Below are positions 1-7,768 of a stretch of DNA of 64,000 nucleotides, in pieces. The notes under the pieces are model-generated. The model saw nothing but the letters and a program-made list of their open reading frames with translations. It did not search any database and was not told the DNA's origin. The translations under genes were made by a program, and so were the position numbers. Position 1 is the stretch's first letter. Each line of letters begins with the position of its first letter. The stretch is from Bacteroidia bacterium (GTDB lineage: Bacteria; Bacteroidota; Ignavibacteria; SZUA-365), in the NCBI GenBank assembly GCA_027493955.1, contig JAOSJT010000001.1, forward strand, positions 3,149,131 to 3,213,130. Reading direction: 5' to 3'.

Positions 1-370
1 AGGGTATGAATCTCGGATCAGCGATATCGGCGGAGAAGGCTTGTTCCAGTTCTGCCACCCGGTCGTACGGCCGGGGGCGATGCATCTCTGACTCTGCTCT
101 TCCGGGAAAATCCCCGGGAAGCCCATAGAGATCGATCATCGTGGTGAAGTACACATCCCTGCCGGGGTTCTGCGTCAGGAAACGTACAATATCATTTTTC
201 ATCTGTACGTACTTTCGGATCCCGCCACGATGCACATGCTGCCTTTTCCGGGCGTTCGCGATCAGTACAGGATGAACCTGTATATCCCTGCGCAACAGGT
301 GCTCGTTCAGCGTGCTTCCAGCCCACGTCTGCTCGGTAGGACCTTCAGCAAAAAGATACAACCGTGACAT
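1..370 (-). CDS. DUF4276 family protein (TOPRIM-like), partial
   Basis: Partial at the left edge of the window; 123 N-terminal residues are visible. The N-terminus carries EGPTEQ (residues 9-14), an acidic motif resembling the first motif of TOPRIM-fold nucleases, and TMIDLYGLP near residues 77-85 followed by DFPG, which I recognise as typical of DUF4276. Its ATG overlaps the stop codon of the upstream AAA ATPase by one base (TGATG), so the two are translationally coupled. In the family, DUF4276 proteins are regularly encoded beside a RecF/OLD-like ATPase and are suspected to be the nuclease half of a two-gene OLD-like module. Function here is inferred; the C-terminal half lies outside the window. 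Confidence 0.8.
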   Translation of the reverse strand, partial: MSRLYLFAEGPTEQTWAGSTLNEHLLRRDIQVHPVLIANARKRQHVHRGGIRKYVQMKNDIVRFLTQNPGRDVYFTTMIDLYGLPGDFPGRAESEMHRPRPYDRVAELEQAFSADIADPRFIP

Positions 371-1473
371 CAGAAGGGGCCGCCGCCGAAGACGTTTTTC
401 TCCCACACGTCGCCGAGTGTGTATTCTTCAAGCCATGACTCCAATGCGTCGGGATCCGGTCTGGAGAAACGCGTACCGCGACTCACTTTCTGAACAATCA
501 CGATATCATTGCGGTCGAAGTGATCAAGTAAGCCGGGTGATTGTGTACTAATCATGACTTGCGTATTCATTGCGGCCTGCTTCATCACCGAAGCGATCAC
601 ATTCAACGCATACGGATGAAGGCCCAATTCTGGTTCGTCTACGATAATCAGATCCGGAGTTGAATCCACTGGCTGCAGAAAGAGTGTGATCAGGCAGATG
701 GATCTCAATGTTCCATCCGAGAGTTGATGAGGCCCAAACACCTGATCGGAGCCGGTTTCTTTCCAATTGAGGATGATGTCTTTCTTCTCGGTTCCTGCGG
801 GTTCCAGATCGAAATCGTCGAAGTATGGTGCGATCAATCGTATGTGCTTCACGATGCGATGGTACTGCTTCGGGTCGGCCTCGTTCTTCAATTTGTACAG
901 GACGGCGGCCAGGTTGCCCGCGTCCGGCATGAGAAAGCGCGAATCACCGATATAGCAATGCTGTCGGACACGCGCGGTTGACGAGGTGTCGTGGAAGTGA
1001 TATACACGACAGCGACTGAGAAGGTACCTGAATACTTTCGCCACCTCGTCGCCTTCCTCGGCAGCGTCTCCTATGCGTGTTTCAAGCTGGCCTGCCCCGA
1101 GTGATTTTTCAACGGGTCTGACCTGATCGGTTTTACGATACCGCAGGGTCTCGTCAGCGAATACCAGCGTATCCCCGGCCGCATGAAAGAGACGCATTGA
1201 ATACTCATCCTCCGCCCCATCCAGCTCGAATTTCAGCGTCGCCTCCAACTGCGGCGTCTGCTTTGGTCCGTACGAAAGAATGGTTTGCGCTCGCCCGGAA
1301 ACACCGATGTGTATCTGCAATCGTTGGGCCATCATCTCATTGAGAAAACGGAAAAACGCGATGAGATTACTTTTTCCCGCTCCGTTGGCACCAACGAGCA
1401 CATTCATACGACTGAGGCGCACCTCAGAGTCGCAGAGAGACTTGAATCCCTTGATGTGCAGGTGGGTTAGCAT
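370..1473 (-). CDS. AAA family ATPase (RecF/OLD-like, AAA_21)
   Basis: A complete 367-residue SMC/RecF-type ATPase. Walker A GANGAGKSN is at residues 28-36, the ABC-type signature LSDGTLR at 251-257, Walker B LIIVDEPE at 275-282 followed by LGLHP, and the switch segment ISTQSPGLL at 308-316. The C-terminal stretch YTLGDVWEKN resembles ATPases paired with DUF4276 proteins. The stop overlaps the start of the DUF4276 gene by one base. Such pairs are likely DNA-sensing or nuclease modules in defence against phage or plasmids; that role is inferred from OLD, AbiL and PARIS-like analogues, not shown by the sequence. The coding strand is that of the neighbouring sugar operon but a repeat-rich spacer separates them. 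Confidence 0.9.
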   Translation of the reverse strand: MLTHLHIKGFKSLCDSEVRLSRMNVLVGANGAGKSNLIAFFRFLNEMMAQRLQIHIGVSGRAQTILSYGPKQTPQLEATLKFELDGAEDEYSMRLFHAAGDTLVFADETLRYRKTDQVRPVEKSLGAGQLETRIGDAAEEGDEVAKVFRYLLSRCRVYHFHDTSSTARVRQHCYIGDSRFLMPDAGNLAAVLYKLKNEADPKQYHRIVKHIRLIAPYFDDFDLEPAGTEKKDIILNWKETGSDQVFGPHQLSDGTLRSICLITLFLQPVDSTPDLIIVDEPELGLHPYALNVIASVMKQAAMNTQVMISTQSPGLLDHFDRNDIVIVQKVSRGTRFSRPDPDALESWLEEYTLGDVWEKNVFGGGPF

Positions 1474-1517
1474 GTGGATTTACGATGGTGGATGGACGAT
1501 TGACGAATGACGATTGA

Positions 1518-1590
1518 CGATTTGCCTGCCCGCCGAAGCATCGTACGTGTTTGGCACGACCGTTGTTGGAAGAGGGCGAAGGCGGGACGA
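1518..1590. repeat. 73-bp direct repeat, copy A
   Basis: A 73-bp segment recurs at 1899-1971 in the same orientation with only a few substitutions. Each copy contains GCCTGCCCGCC near its start and GGCGGGACGA at its end, able to pair as a stem. The left side is preceded by short 7-nt units of the CGATTGA type. Together the two copies bracket a 67-codon ORF. Confidence 0.85.
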
Positions 1591-1654
1591 TTTACTCAGT
1601 GAAGTTAGGCCTGGCAGGGTGCTATTTGTGGAAATCCGGAGGCAGCGTTTCAGC

Positions 1655-1867
1655 TCATGCAACGTCTTTACCGTCGGTATTGTCCCCGGTATCGTCAAGC
1701 TTCCAGATATATGCGGGCTCGCCTCGTGCGCGGAGCAATGGTGCGGCGATGGTTTGAAGCTTGATGAGGATACGGACTTTCTCTTCAATCGGAAGCCTGG
1801 CCAGGGCGAGGCGTCGCTTCTCTTTCGCTGCAAGGATACGTTGCAGCTCCGGGTTCATTACTTTCAC
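1655..1867 (-). CDS. Small conserved-looking protein, possible partner of a nucleotidyltransferase
   Basis: A 67-70 residue protein. Start is either GTG at 1867 (GGGAG five bases upstream) or ATG at 1858 (AGGTG six bases upstream). The sequence is lysine/arginine/leucine rich and helical, with the segment LPIEEKVRILIKLQ. Similar short proteins are, to my recollection, encoded next to AbiEii-type nucleotidyltransferases, but here no such partner lies alongside. It sits exactly between the two copies of a 73-bp direct repeat, so it may be cargo of a small repeat-bounded element. No catalytic motif is visible; function unknown. Confidence 0.55.
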   Translation of the reverse strand: MKVMNPELQRILAAKEKRRLALARLPIEEKVRILIKLQTIAAPLLRARGEPAYIWKLDDTGDNTDGKDVA

Positions 1868-1898
1868 CTATGCTCCCGTAGTCGAAGGAGGAGATTTG

Positions 1899-2010
1899 CG
1901 ATTTGCCTGCCCGCCGAAGCATCGTACGTGTTTGGCACAACCTTTGTTGGAAGTGGGCGTAGGCGGGACGATTCACGATTCACGTTTAACGTTTAACGTT
2001 TAACGATTCT
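1899..2010. repeat. 73-bp direct repeat copy B plus heptamer array at the rmlA stop
   Basis: Positions 1899-1971 repeat 1518-1590. They run directly into 7-nt units (CGATTCA, CGTTTAA, CGATTAA types) up to 2010. On the coding strand of rmlA the array begins as CGTTAAACG, and the TAA inside its first unit (2000-2002) is the stop codon of rmlA. Confidence 0.85.
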
Positions 2011-2869
2011 CGATTAACGAAAGCAGATACTCGCCGTACGGATTATTGCGGTACACTGCTGCGAGTCTCCGCAACTCAGAATCATCTATCCATCCTTTGC
2101 GCCAGGCGATTTCCTCCGGACAGCCGACTTTCAATCCCTGGCGCTGCTCGATGGTTTCGATGAAGCTGGAGGCCTGGAGGAGGGACTCGTGTGTGCCGGT
2201 GTCGAGCCAGGCCATGCCGCGGCTGAAAACGGAAACGCGGAGGGTGCCTTCTGCGAGATAACGGTTGTTGAGATCGGTGATTTCGAGCTCGCCGCGGGGA
2301 GAGGGACGCTGCTGCTTCGCATAGCGGCTCGCATTGCCGTCGTAGAAATACAATCCGGGTACGGCGTAATGCGAACGGGGCTGTGCGGGTTTTTCTTCTA
2401 TCGAAATGGCCTTGCGGCGCTCATCGAACTCCACCACACCGTAGCGCTCGGGATCGCGCACGTAATACGCGAAGATGTTGCCGCCTTCGGTGAGCTCCGC
2501 CGCTTCGCGCACGATGTTCTCCAGATTGGCGCCGTAGAACAGATTGTCGCCCAGTATGAGACAGCTCGGCTCGCCCGCGATAAATTCTTCACCGATGATA
2601 AACGCCTGCGCCAATCCCTCGGGCCTGGGCTGCTCGGCGTATGCGAGCTGCATCCCCCACTGCGATCCGTCCCCCAGCAGCCGCCTGAACATGGGCAGGT
2701 CGTGCGGGGTGGAGATGATGAGGATTTCCTTTATCCCGGCCAACATCAACGTCGTCAGAGGATAGTAAATCATCGGCTTGTCGTATATCGGCAGCAGTTG
2801 CTTGGATACGACAAGCGTGAGCGGGTAGAGGCGGGTACCGGAGCCGCCGGCGAGGATGATGCCTTTCAA
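2000..2869 (-). CDS. rmlA: Glucose-1-phosphate thymidylyltransferase
   Basis: Cytoplasmic enzyme that joins dTTP and glucose-1-phosphate to make dTDP-glucose, the entry step to dTDP-deoxysugars of surface polysaccharide. The 289 residues match the family length. The nucleotide-binding loop [11 protein letters not shown] is at residues 8-18 and GDNLFYG lies near residue 108. The start is a TTG at 2867-2869 preceded by AGAGG four bases away; that AGAGG lies at the very edge of the inserted DUF559 cassette. It is the last gene of the operon, followed by an array that supplies its stop. rmlB, C and D are not in the window. Confidence 0.96.
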   Translation of the reverse strand: MKGIILAGGSGTRLYPLTLVVSKQLLPIYDKPMIYYPLTTLMLAGIKEILIISTPHDLPMFRRLLGDGSQWGMQLAYAEQPRPEGLAQAFIIGEEFIAGEPSCLILGDNLFYGANLENIVREAAELTEGGNIFAYYVRDPERYGVVEFDERRKAISIEEKPAQPRSHYAVPGLYFYDGNASRYAKQQRPSPRGELEITDLNNRYLAEGTLRVSVFSRGMAWLDTGTHESLLQASSFIETIEQRQGLKVGCPEEIAWRKGWIDDSELRRLAAVYRNNPYGEYLLSLIENR

Positions 2870-2874
2870 TGTAC

Positions 2875-2914
2875 CTCTGGCCTCACACCCGGCCTCACCC
2901 CCGGCCTCACCCCC
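2875..2914. repeat. Left arm of DUF559 cassette (12-mer array)
   Basis: Three units of about 12 bp of the form GGCCTCACCCCC, starting with CTCTGGCC at 2875. It is the outer part of a long inverted repeat whose partner ends with GGCCAGAG at 4867-4874. The IS4-type element is inserted in this arm, so it continues at 4289. Confidence 0.85.
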
Positions 2915-4288
2915 AAAGGCGCTAACTTAAGGAAAAATGGGAACCAGATCATTTGCTAGTACTCGCGCTTGCTGCATGCCTCTGCGGCGTGGCGCGTTGA
3001 AGAAATGTCGGAAGAGCGATTCGGCGTCCCGACACCAGTCCTGCGCCGAGACCCTCCCGAGAATACAAAAACGAATTCCATCAATCAAAGCTCGTTGAAT
3101 ACGCCAAATCGATGGATTACGTTCTGACAAGTCGATGCCCCCAAGGGGAAAAAGAGAGGAATTCCTCCGTCAAATCTTCCAGAATTAAAGCGGCGGGAAT
3201 TTCGCATAGAGGTAGCTGTGCGTAAGGGGAGGATCCTTTGTCGGGACCTCGCCAAGATTCAGGAGGCTTTTCAGACGCTTGAACGCCAACTCGATTTGCC
3301 ATCGGAACCGATAGAGTTCGAGCCCATCGAGCGCGCTCAACTCGTCGGCGGGGACGGACGTCAGCACCATAATGTACCTCGCCGCTTCAAGTGTTCGAGG
3401 GTCAATGGTTCTGCTCTTTCTCGATCGTTCGCGCAGGACCCGTTCACGCGCAGCCTTCGCGGCGGCTTCCGATTTCCGAATGACCAGCAATCGCGCGGGG
3501 ATTGCCGGGATGTTGTCTTTCGGTACCGCCTGCGTGCGGACAGCAAACTCCGTCGGTGTCGCGTCACTGATACTGCGGAGCGCTCTGAGGATGTCGAACG
3601 CGTCTCCCGCAATATCACATAACGGCACATTCTGCCAATTCAGTCGAATAAGAAAATCAGCCTTGGCGGAGATCACGGCATGGAACCCCGCGCGATGTGC
3701 ATAGCCACAATCACCGACAACGAGATCATGAGGGCAAAAGTGAAAGCGCTTGAGGCTTTCGCCGCCATGGACATCGGTCACTTCCACTGAATCAATCTTC
3801 AAATCCATCAGATTGAAGCCAAGGTGGACGCGCCAATCTGTTCCCATCGACCCGGTCGATTGATAGTGGTTGCATCCACCAGACGTAGATGTCGTGCGGC
3901 ATGGGCTAGCTGGGGTGGCGGCGCTCGTTCTGTTAACTTAAGAGCGAGTAAATGTCCGAGCCAGTCCGAGGCGAGACGCAGACGCTTCATCAAGGCGACA
4001 TCAGATATATGAGCAATGTCGATGACCTCGGCCCATGCGGCTGTTTGTCGGAGCGACATCTCGCAGAACCCATAGGCAAACGCTAGCCGTAGTAGGGTTG
4101 AAGCCTTATCAATAAGCCTTTTCCGGGTAATCGCCCCAAATTCCTTTGCCGTCCGCTCCAGCACATCATCAGGGGGAAAGAAGGAAAGAAGATGGGCCCA
4201 CTCGTATTCAAGTTGACTCTTGGCATCCATGCGGTAAAGGTACAAAACCGCACGGAAAAAGTCAAGCTCTTAAGTTAGCGCCTATGGG
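2912..4288 (-). mobile_element. IS4-family insertion sequence, decayed
   Basis: About 1.38 kb. The 14-bp end GGCGCTAACTTAAG (2918-2931) is matched perfectly in inverted orientation at 4269-4282, and the match extends to 20 bp with one mismatch (2912-2931 and 4269-4288). CCTCACC (2905-2911) recurs at 4289-4295 and could be a target duplication, but the host DNA is itself a repeat of that sequence, so this is not decisive. The element lies within the left inverted-repeat arm of the DUF559 cassette. Its transposase is frameshifted, so it should be immobile by itself. Confidence 0.9.
2927..4245 (-). pseudogene. IS4-family transposase, frameshifted
   Basis: A roughly 440-codon transposase read in three frames: 4245 to about 3830, then to about 3190, then to about 3117, then to 2927. 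The DDE motifs are recognisable: VDATTIN (first Asp), VVGDCGYA (second Asp), and YRFRWQIELAFKRLKSL (Glu of the Y-2-R-3-E-6-K signature of the IS4 family). The break near 3195 is explained by loss of one A in a short A run; the other two are likewise single-base changes. The C-terminal part (ERNPSIWRIQRALIDG) is intact in its own frame. It is inactive as it stands, unless the breaks are assembly errors. Confidence 0.88.
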
Positions 4289-4326
4289 CCTCACCCCCGG
4301 CCCCCTCTCCGCAAGCGGAGAGGGGG
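4289..4326. repeat. 38-bp terminal inverted repeat, left copy
   Basis: These 38 bp are the exact reverse complement of 4782-4819. Each copy contains an internal perfect palindrome centred on CCGCAAGCGG (left) or CCGCTTGCGG (right) flanked by CTCT/AGAG and G/C runs, so each can also fold as a hairpin. Together they bracket the DUF559 gene. Confidence 0.95.
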
Positions 4327-4399
4327 AGGGGGAGAATTTTGACTTTTGTTGTTACTGGTCAAAGGTGATATTCGTTGTGTCATACGAATGGGAGAATGT

Positions 4400-4984
4400 A
4401 TGCCTTCAAAATTTCTGGTCCAGGCTGCGTCAATACGGTGCAGGGAATTGCGTCAAAGACAGACGAACGCGGAAATCCATATGTGGGATCTTTTGAGAAA
4501 TCGTAAGTGCCACGGCGTCAAATTCTATCGCCAGCGTGCGATATTTTACGATGTCGGCGGCAGACAATCATTCTATATAGCGGATTTTTACTCACATGAA
4601 CTCAACCTGATCATCGAACTGGATGGTCCCATACACGATGACACACGGTATTATGACAGCATACGAGACGACACTCTGGAGAATCTCGGCTTTCGTGTCC
4701 TCAGATTTCCCAATCACATCGCACTTCATCAAACAGACATCATACTCAACGCAATCAAACAACTCACACAATCCGATTCCTCCCCCTCTCCGCTTGCGGA
4801 GAGGGGGCCGGGGGTGAGGCGGGGGGGTGAGGCCGGGGGTGAGGCCGGGGGTGAGGACGGGGGTGAGGCCAGAGCTAAGAGACTTCCACCACTCCAATCT
4901 CATTCAATCGATACCGCATTCCCGTCCTTCCGCACTCGGCCATTCCGTCGGCATCGAATTCCAAACGCTCGCCGGCTTCGCTGA
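4400..4984 (+). CDS. DUF559 domain protein (endonuclease-like), tail encoded by repeat
   Basis: Start at ATG 4400, with GGGAG five bases upstream. Residues 10 to about 125 form a DUF559 domain, related to the Vsr/restriction-endonuclease fold: WDLLRNRKCHGVKFYRQ, FYIADFY, LIIELDG (acidic residues of the PD-(D/E)xK-like core) and RVLRFPN are all seen. After IKQLTQSD the frame enters the right inverted repeat and reads Pro/Gly/Arg-rich residues, then runs antisense into the acyltransferase gene to 4984. The last 70 residues are therefore repeat-derived and probably not functional. The gene is antisense to the surrounding sugar operon. Confidence 0.85.
   Translation: MPSKFLVQAASIRCRELRQRQTNAEIHMWDLLRNRKCHGVKFYRQRAIFYDVGGRQSFYIADFYSHELNLIIELDGPIHDDTRYYDSIRDDTLENLGFRVLRFPNHIALHQTDIILNAIKQLTQSDSSPSPLAERGPGVRRGGEAGGEAGGEDGGEARAKRLPPLQSHSIDTAFPSFRTRPFRRHRIPNARRLR
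4782..4874. repeat. Right inverted repeat arm of DUF559 cassette
   Basis: 4782-4819 is a perfect 38-bp inverted copy of 4289-4326. It continues as four or five 12-bp units of the GGGGGTGAGGCC type, ending in GGCCAGAG at 4867-4874, the mirror of the CTCTGGCC outer edge at 2875. The arm ends directly against the stop codon (4875-4877) of the acyltransferase. Confidence 0.92.
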
Positions 4985-5453
4985 CCCAGCCGATGATTTT
5001 TGCGGGGCTGCCGACGACGAGGGCGTAGTCGGGGACGTCGCGGGTGACGACGGCGCCGGCACCGACGAAGGCGTGGCGTCCGATGCGGTGTCCGCACACG
5101 ATGGTGCAATTGGCGCCAAGGGAAGCGCCTTCGCAGACGCGGGTTTCAAGATAAAATTCGCTGCCCACCTGCGGATATTTGCAACGCGGATTGATCACGT
5201 TGGTGAACACCATGGAAGGTCCGCAGAATACATAATCCTCGAGTATGACGCCTTCATAAATCGATACGTTGTTCTGCACCTTGCAATAATCCCCGATGCG
5301 CACATTGTTGCCCACGTTGACGTTCTGTCCGAACACGCAGTTCTTCCCTATTCTCGCCCCGGATTGTATATGCGAGAAATGCCATATTTTCGTGCCGTCA
5401 CCGATGAGGACGTCGGAGTCGATGAAGGCGGAGGGGTGGATGTGGGTGGACAT
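4875..5453 (-). CDS. Sugar N/O-acetyltransferase, left-handed beta-helix (WbpD/WlbB/FdtC-like)
   Basis: 192 residues of hexapeptide repeats ([LIV]-G-x4 rhythm: VLIGDGTKI, ARIGKNC, VRIGDYC, ASLGANC, HRIGRHAFVGAGAVV), the fold of trimeric acetyl-CoA acyltransferases. The N-terminal HPSAFIDSDVLIGDGTKIWH and the segment GPSMVFTNVINPR resemble the 3-amino-sugar N-acetyltransferases WbpD/WlbB and FdtC. With the DegT aminotransferase upstream this suggests making a 3-acetamido sugar nucleotide; whether UDP- or dTDP-linked cannot be told. A short C-terminal extension contains one Cys. Start is ATG at 5453. It is transcribed with the sugar operon. Confidence 0.9.
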   Translation of the reverse strand: MSTHIHPSAFIDSDVLIGDGTKIWHFSHIQSGARIGKNCVFGQNVNVGNNVRIGDYCKVQNNVSIYEGVILEDYVFCGPSMVFTNVINPRCKYPQVGSEFYLETRVCEGASLGANCTIVCGHRIGRHAFVGAGAVVTRDVPDYALVVGSPAKIIGWVSEAGERLEFDADGMAECGRTGMRYRLNEIGVVEVS

Positions 5454-5486
5454 TATTGGGATGGGGAAATAAACGTGGGAGAGAGA

Positions 5487-5640
5487 GTTAAACGTTAAAC
5501 GTTAAACGTTAAACGAGAAGAGGGTTAAACGTTAAAGGTTAAACGAGGGGAGGGTTAAAGGTTAAACGAGGGGAGGTGTCTTCTTTCGTTTAACTTTTAA
5601 CTTCTTTCGTTTAACTTTTAACGTTTAACCTCCCCTGTCA
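5487..5640. repeat. Inverted heptamer arrays (TTAAACG), left of S23 gene 1
   Basis: Units GTTAAAC/GTTAAAG run on the + strand to about 5570, followed after a short loop by the reverse-complement units CGTTTAA/CTTTTAA to about 5637. The flanks of both arms (GAGGGGAGG and CCTCCCC) also pair. A transcript of either strand could form a long AU-rich hairpin. Confidence 0.9.
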
Positions 5641-5737
5641 TTTGAATTTCCGGTCGTTCGTTTTGCATTTCCGTACATAGGAGTTAATCCGCATCTTGCG
5701 GTCGCATTATTTTTTCGACAGAACAAGGGAGTCTATC

Positions 5738-6115
5738 ATGTCTGAATTCATGCGTTCTCACAGAAAACTCGATGCCTGGAAAGCGGGAATCGATTTTGTT
5801 GTTGCTATCTACCGGGAGACTCAGGGCTTTCCGAAATCGGAGATGTACGGTCTAACGTCGCAATTACGGCGTGCTTCGGTATCTGTGCCGAGCAACATCG
5901 CGGAAGGCGCAGCTCGTGAGACGATAAAGGACAACTTGCGTTTTCTGACAATCGCCCGTTCTTCCTTAAGCGAAATTGAGACCGAGCTTTTCATCGCAAA
6001 GGAACTCGGCTACACAGAGAACCTGGAATCGCTTCTGCTTCAACTTGAGAAGGTCGCTTCACCGCTCAGCGGCATGATTCGCTATCTCAAAAGGAAGCTC
6101 GATGAGGAGCGTTAA
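5738..6115 (+). CDS. S23/IVS-type four-helix bundle protein 1
   Basis: 125 residues from ATG 5738, which has GGGAG eight bases upstream. Family signature: RKLDAWKAGIDFV near the start, YGLTSQLRRASVSVPSNIAEG in the middle, and SSLSEIETEL. These small basic helical bundles were first named from ORFs in intervening sequences of 23S rRNA; their biochemical role is not established. The gene is antisense to the sugar operon, and lies between two hairpins built of TTAAACG units. Its own stop codon is the TAA of the first CGTTAAACG unit of the right array. It looks like cargo of a repeat-bounded cassette placed between degT and the acyltransferase. Confidence 0.92.
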   Translation: MSEFMRSHRKLDAWKAGIDFVVAIYRETQGFPKSEMYGLTSQLRRASVSVPSNIAEGAARETIKDNLRFLTIARSSLSEIETELFIAKELGYTENLESLLLQLEKVASPLSGMIRYLKRKLDEER

Positions 6116-6200
6116 ACGTTAAAAGTTAAAAGTTAAACGAGGGGAGAGTTGGTCGGTACTATCCCTCGTTTAACGTTTAACGTTTAACCTTTAACTCCTT
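6111..6200. repeat. Inverted heptamer arrays (TTAAACG), right of S23 gene 1
   Basis: Units GTTAAAC/GTTAAAA at 6111-6139 face CGTTTAA units at 6166-6196 across a 20-30 nt loop. The innermost 13 bp, GTTAAACGAGGGA against TCCCTCGTTTAAC, pair perfectly. The array supplies the stop codons of both convergent flanking genes: S23 gene 1 and degT (6191-6193). Confidence 0.92.
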
Positions 6201-7348
6201 CCAACGAAATCGACAACGCAATTCACCACCTCCCCAATCATTTCCTCCGTCAATTCGGGGTAGACGGGGAGGGCGATGATGGTGTCGCAGACGGCGTCGG
6301 AGACGGGGAAGGCGTCGGCGCAACTGGGGAGGCCGGCGAAGCATTTCTGCTGATGGAAGGGCACGGGATAGTATACAGCGCATCCTATGCCGGCGGCGGT
6401 GAGGTGCTCCATCAAGCCGTCGCGATTCTGTACGCGTATGCAATACTGATTGTAGATGTGCGGATGCTGCAAGCCGGGCGCTTCGTATATGGAGGCAGGG
6501 AGCTTCACTTTACCGCTATCCACCACTCCGGCCTGAGTAAATAAAGCATTATATAACGCCGCGTTTTTCCGGCGGCCTTCATGCCAGCTGTTCAGATGCG
6601 GCAGTTTGACGTTGAGGACGGCAGCCTGGAGGGCGTCTATGCGGAAGTTGCCGCCGATCATGTCGTGATAGTAGCGCTTTTCGGCGCCGTGGACGCGGAG
6701 AAGCTCGATACGTTTCGCGAGGTCGGGGTCGTTGGTGGTGATGATGCCGCCGTCGCCGAAGGCACCGAGATTCTTGCTCGGGAAAAAGCTGAAGCAGCCC
6801 ACCGTGCCGATGCTGCCGACGCGGCGTCCGTCCTTGTACTGCGTACCGATGGCCTGCGCGGCGTCTTCGATCACGTACAGGTCATGCGCTTCGGCAAAGC
6901 CCATGATGGGATCCATATCGGCGGATTGTCCGAACAGATGCACCGGCACGATGGCCTTGATGTTGACGGAGGAGCGGTACTTTTCGAAAGCTTCGGCGGC
7001 GGCAAAGGGTGAAATATTATAGGTAAGTGGATCGATATCAACAAAAATCGGTGTGGCGCCGAGGCGGGAAACTACGCCGGCCGTAGCGAAAAAGGAGAAG
7101 GTCGGTACGATAACGCCGTCGCCGGGTCCGATACCGAGGGCCATCATGGCCAGCAGCAGCGCGTCCGTGCCGGAGGAGACGCCGATGGCGTGCGTGCTGC
7201 CGACATATTCGGCGATGTTTTTCTCGAGCGCGGTGACGTCGGGACCGAGAATGAAGTATTGTGAATCCGCAACACGGAGCAGGACCGGTTCGATTTCTTG
7301 TTTGATTTGCTGGTACTGGGCTTTAAGGTCGAGCAGGGGGACTTGCAT
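6191..7348 (-). CDS. DegT/DnrJ/EryC1/StrS sugar aminotransferase (WbpE/FdtB-like)
   Basis: PLP-dependent enzyme that transaminates a keto-sugar nucleotide, normally with glutamate as donor. 385 residues. PLP-site features are GTDALLLAM (about 60-68), EDAAQAIG (161-168) and FSFFPSKNLGAFGDGG, with catalytic Lys192. GIGPGDGVIVPTFSFFATA (72-90) is typical of the family. The next gene in the operon is a WbpD-like acetyltransferase, so the pair likely yields a 3-acetamido-3-deoxy sugar nucleotide. The stop TAA lies in the first repeat unit at 6191. The ATG at 7348 is preceded almost directly by pyrimidine-rich heptamers, with no Shine-Dalgarno. Confidence 0.94.
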   Translation of the reverse strand: MQVPLLDLKAQYQQIKQEIEPVLLRVADSQYFILGPDVTALEKNIAEYVGSTHAIGVSSGTDALLLAMMALGIGPGDGVIVPTFSFFATAGVVSRLGATPIFVDIDPLTYNISPFAAAEAFEKYRSSVNIKAIVPVHLFGQSADMDPIMGFAEAHDLYVIEDAAQAIGTQYKDGRRVGSIGTVGCFSFFPSKNLGAFGDGGIITTNDPDLAKRIELLRVHGAEKRYYHDMIGGNFRIDALQAAVLNVKLPHLNSWHEGRRKNAALYNALFTQAGVVDSGKVKLPASIYEAPGLQHPHIYNQYCIRVQNRDGLMEHLTAAGIGCAVYYPVPFHQQKCFAGLPSCADAFPVSDAVCDTIIALPVYPELTEEMIGEVVNCVVDFVGRS

Positions 7349-7349
7349 G

Positions 7350-7762
7350 GTGAAGGGTCAAGGGTAAAGGGTAAAGGGGGCGCTGTTTGCTATGTTCAAG
7401 CGGTTAGGCTGGACGATGGCGTTGCTTTCGAAATCTGGAGAATTGGTAAAGGGTAAAGGGTCGCTGTTTGCTACGCTCAAGCGGTTAGGCTGGACGATGG
7501 CGTTGCTTTCGAAATCTGGAGAATTGGTAAAGGGTAAAGGGTCGCTGTTTGCTACGCTCAAGCGGTTAGGCTGGACGATGGCGTTGCTTTCGAAATCTGG
7601 AGAATTGGTAAAGGGTAAAGGGTGAAGGGTAAAGGGTCGCTGTTTGCTATGTTCAAGCGGTTAGGCTGGACGATGGCGTTGCTTTCGAAATCTGGAGAAC
7701 TGGTAAAGGGTAAAGGGTGAAGGGTAAAGGGTCGCTGTTTGCTATGTTCAAGCGGTTAGGCT
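7350..7762. repeat. Heptamer array with 81/95-bp higher-order tandem repeat
   Basis: GGTAAAG/GGTGAAG heptamers alternate with a unique segment starting GCTGTTTGCT. The segment recurs at 7382, 7463, 7544, 7639 and 7734, giving periods of 81, 81, 95 and 95 bp; the 14-bp difference is exactly two extra heptamers. The outer 26 bp (7369-7394) recur inverted at 8301-8326 with three mismatches, so this is the left arm of an inverted repeat around S23 gene 2. Confidence 0.93.
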
Positions 7763-7768
7763 CAATGA

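Noticed and set aside
2905-4298. 10-bp target duplication CCTCACCCCC of the IS
   Set aside because: Its last three bases overlap the extended inverted repeat and the site is a tandem repeat of the same sequence, so the match may be chance.
7392-7625. Open frames on both strands in the 81-bp repeat
   Set aside because: 81 is divisible by three and the unit has no stop, so the frames are by-products of the repeat.
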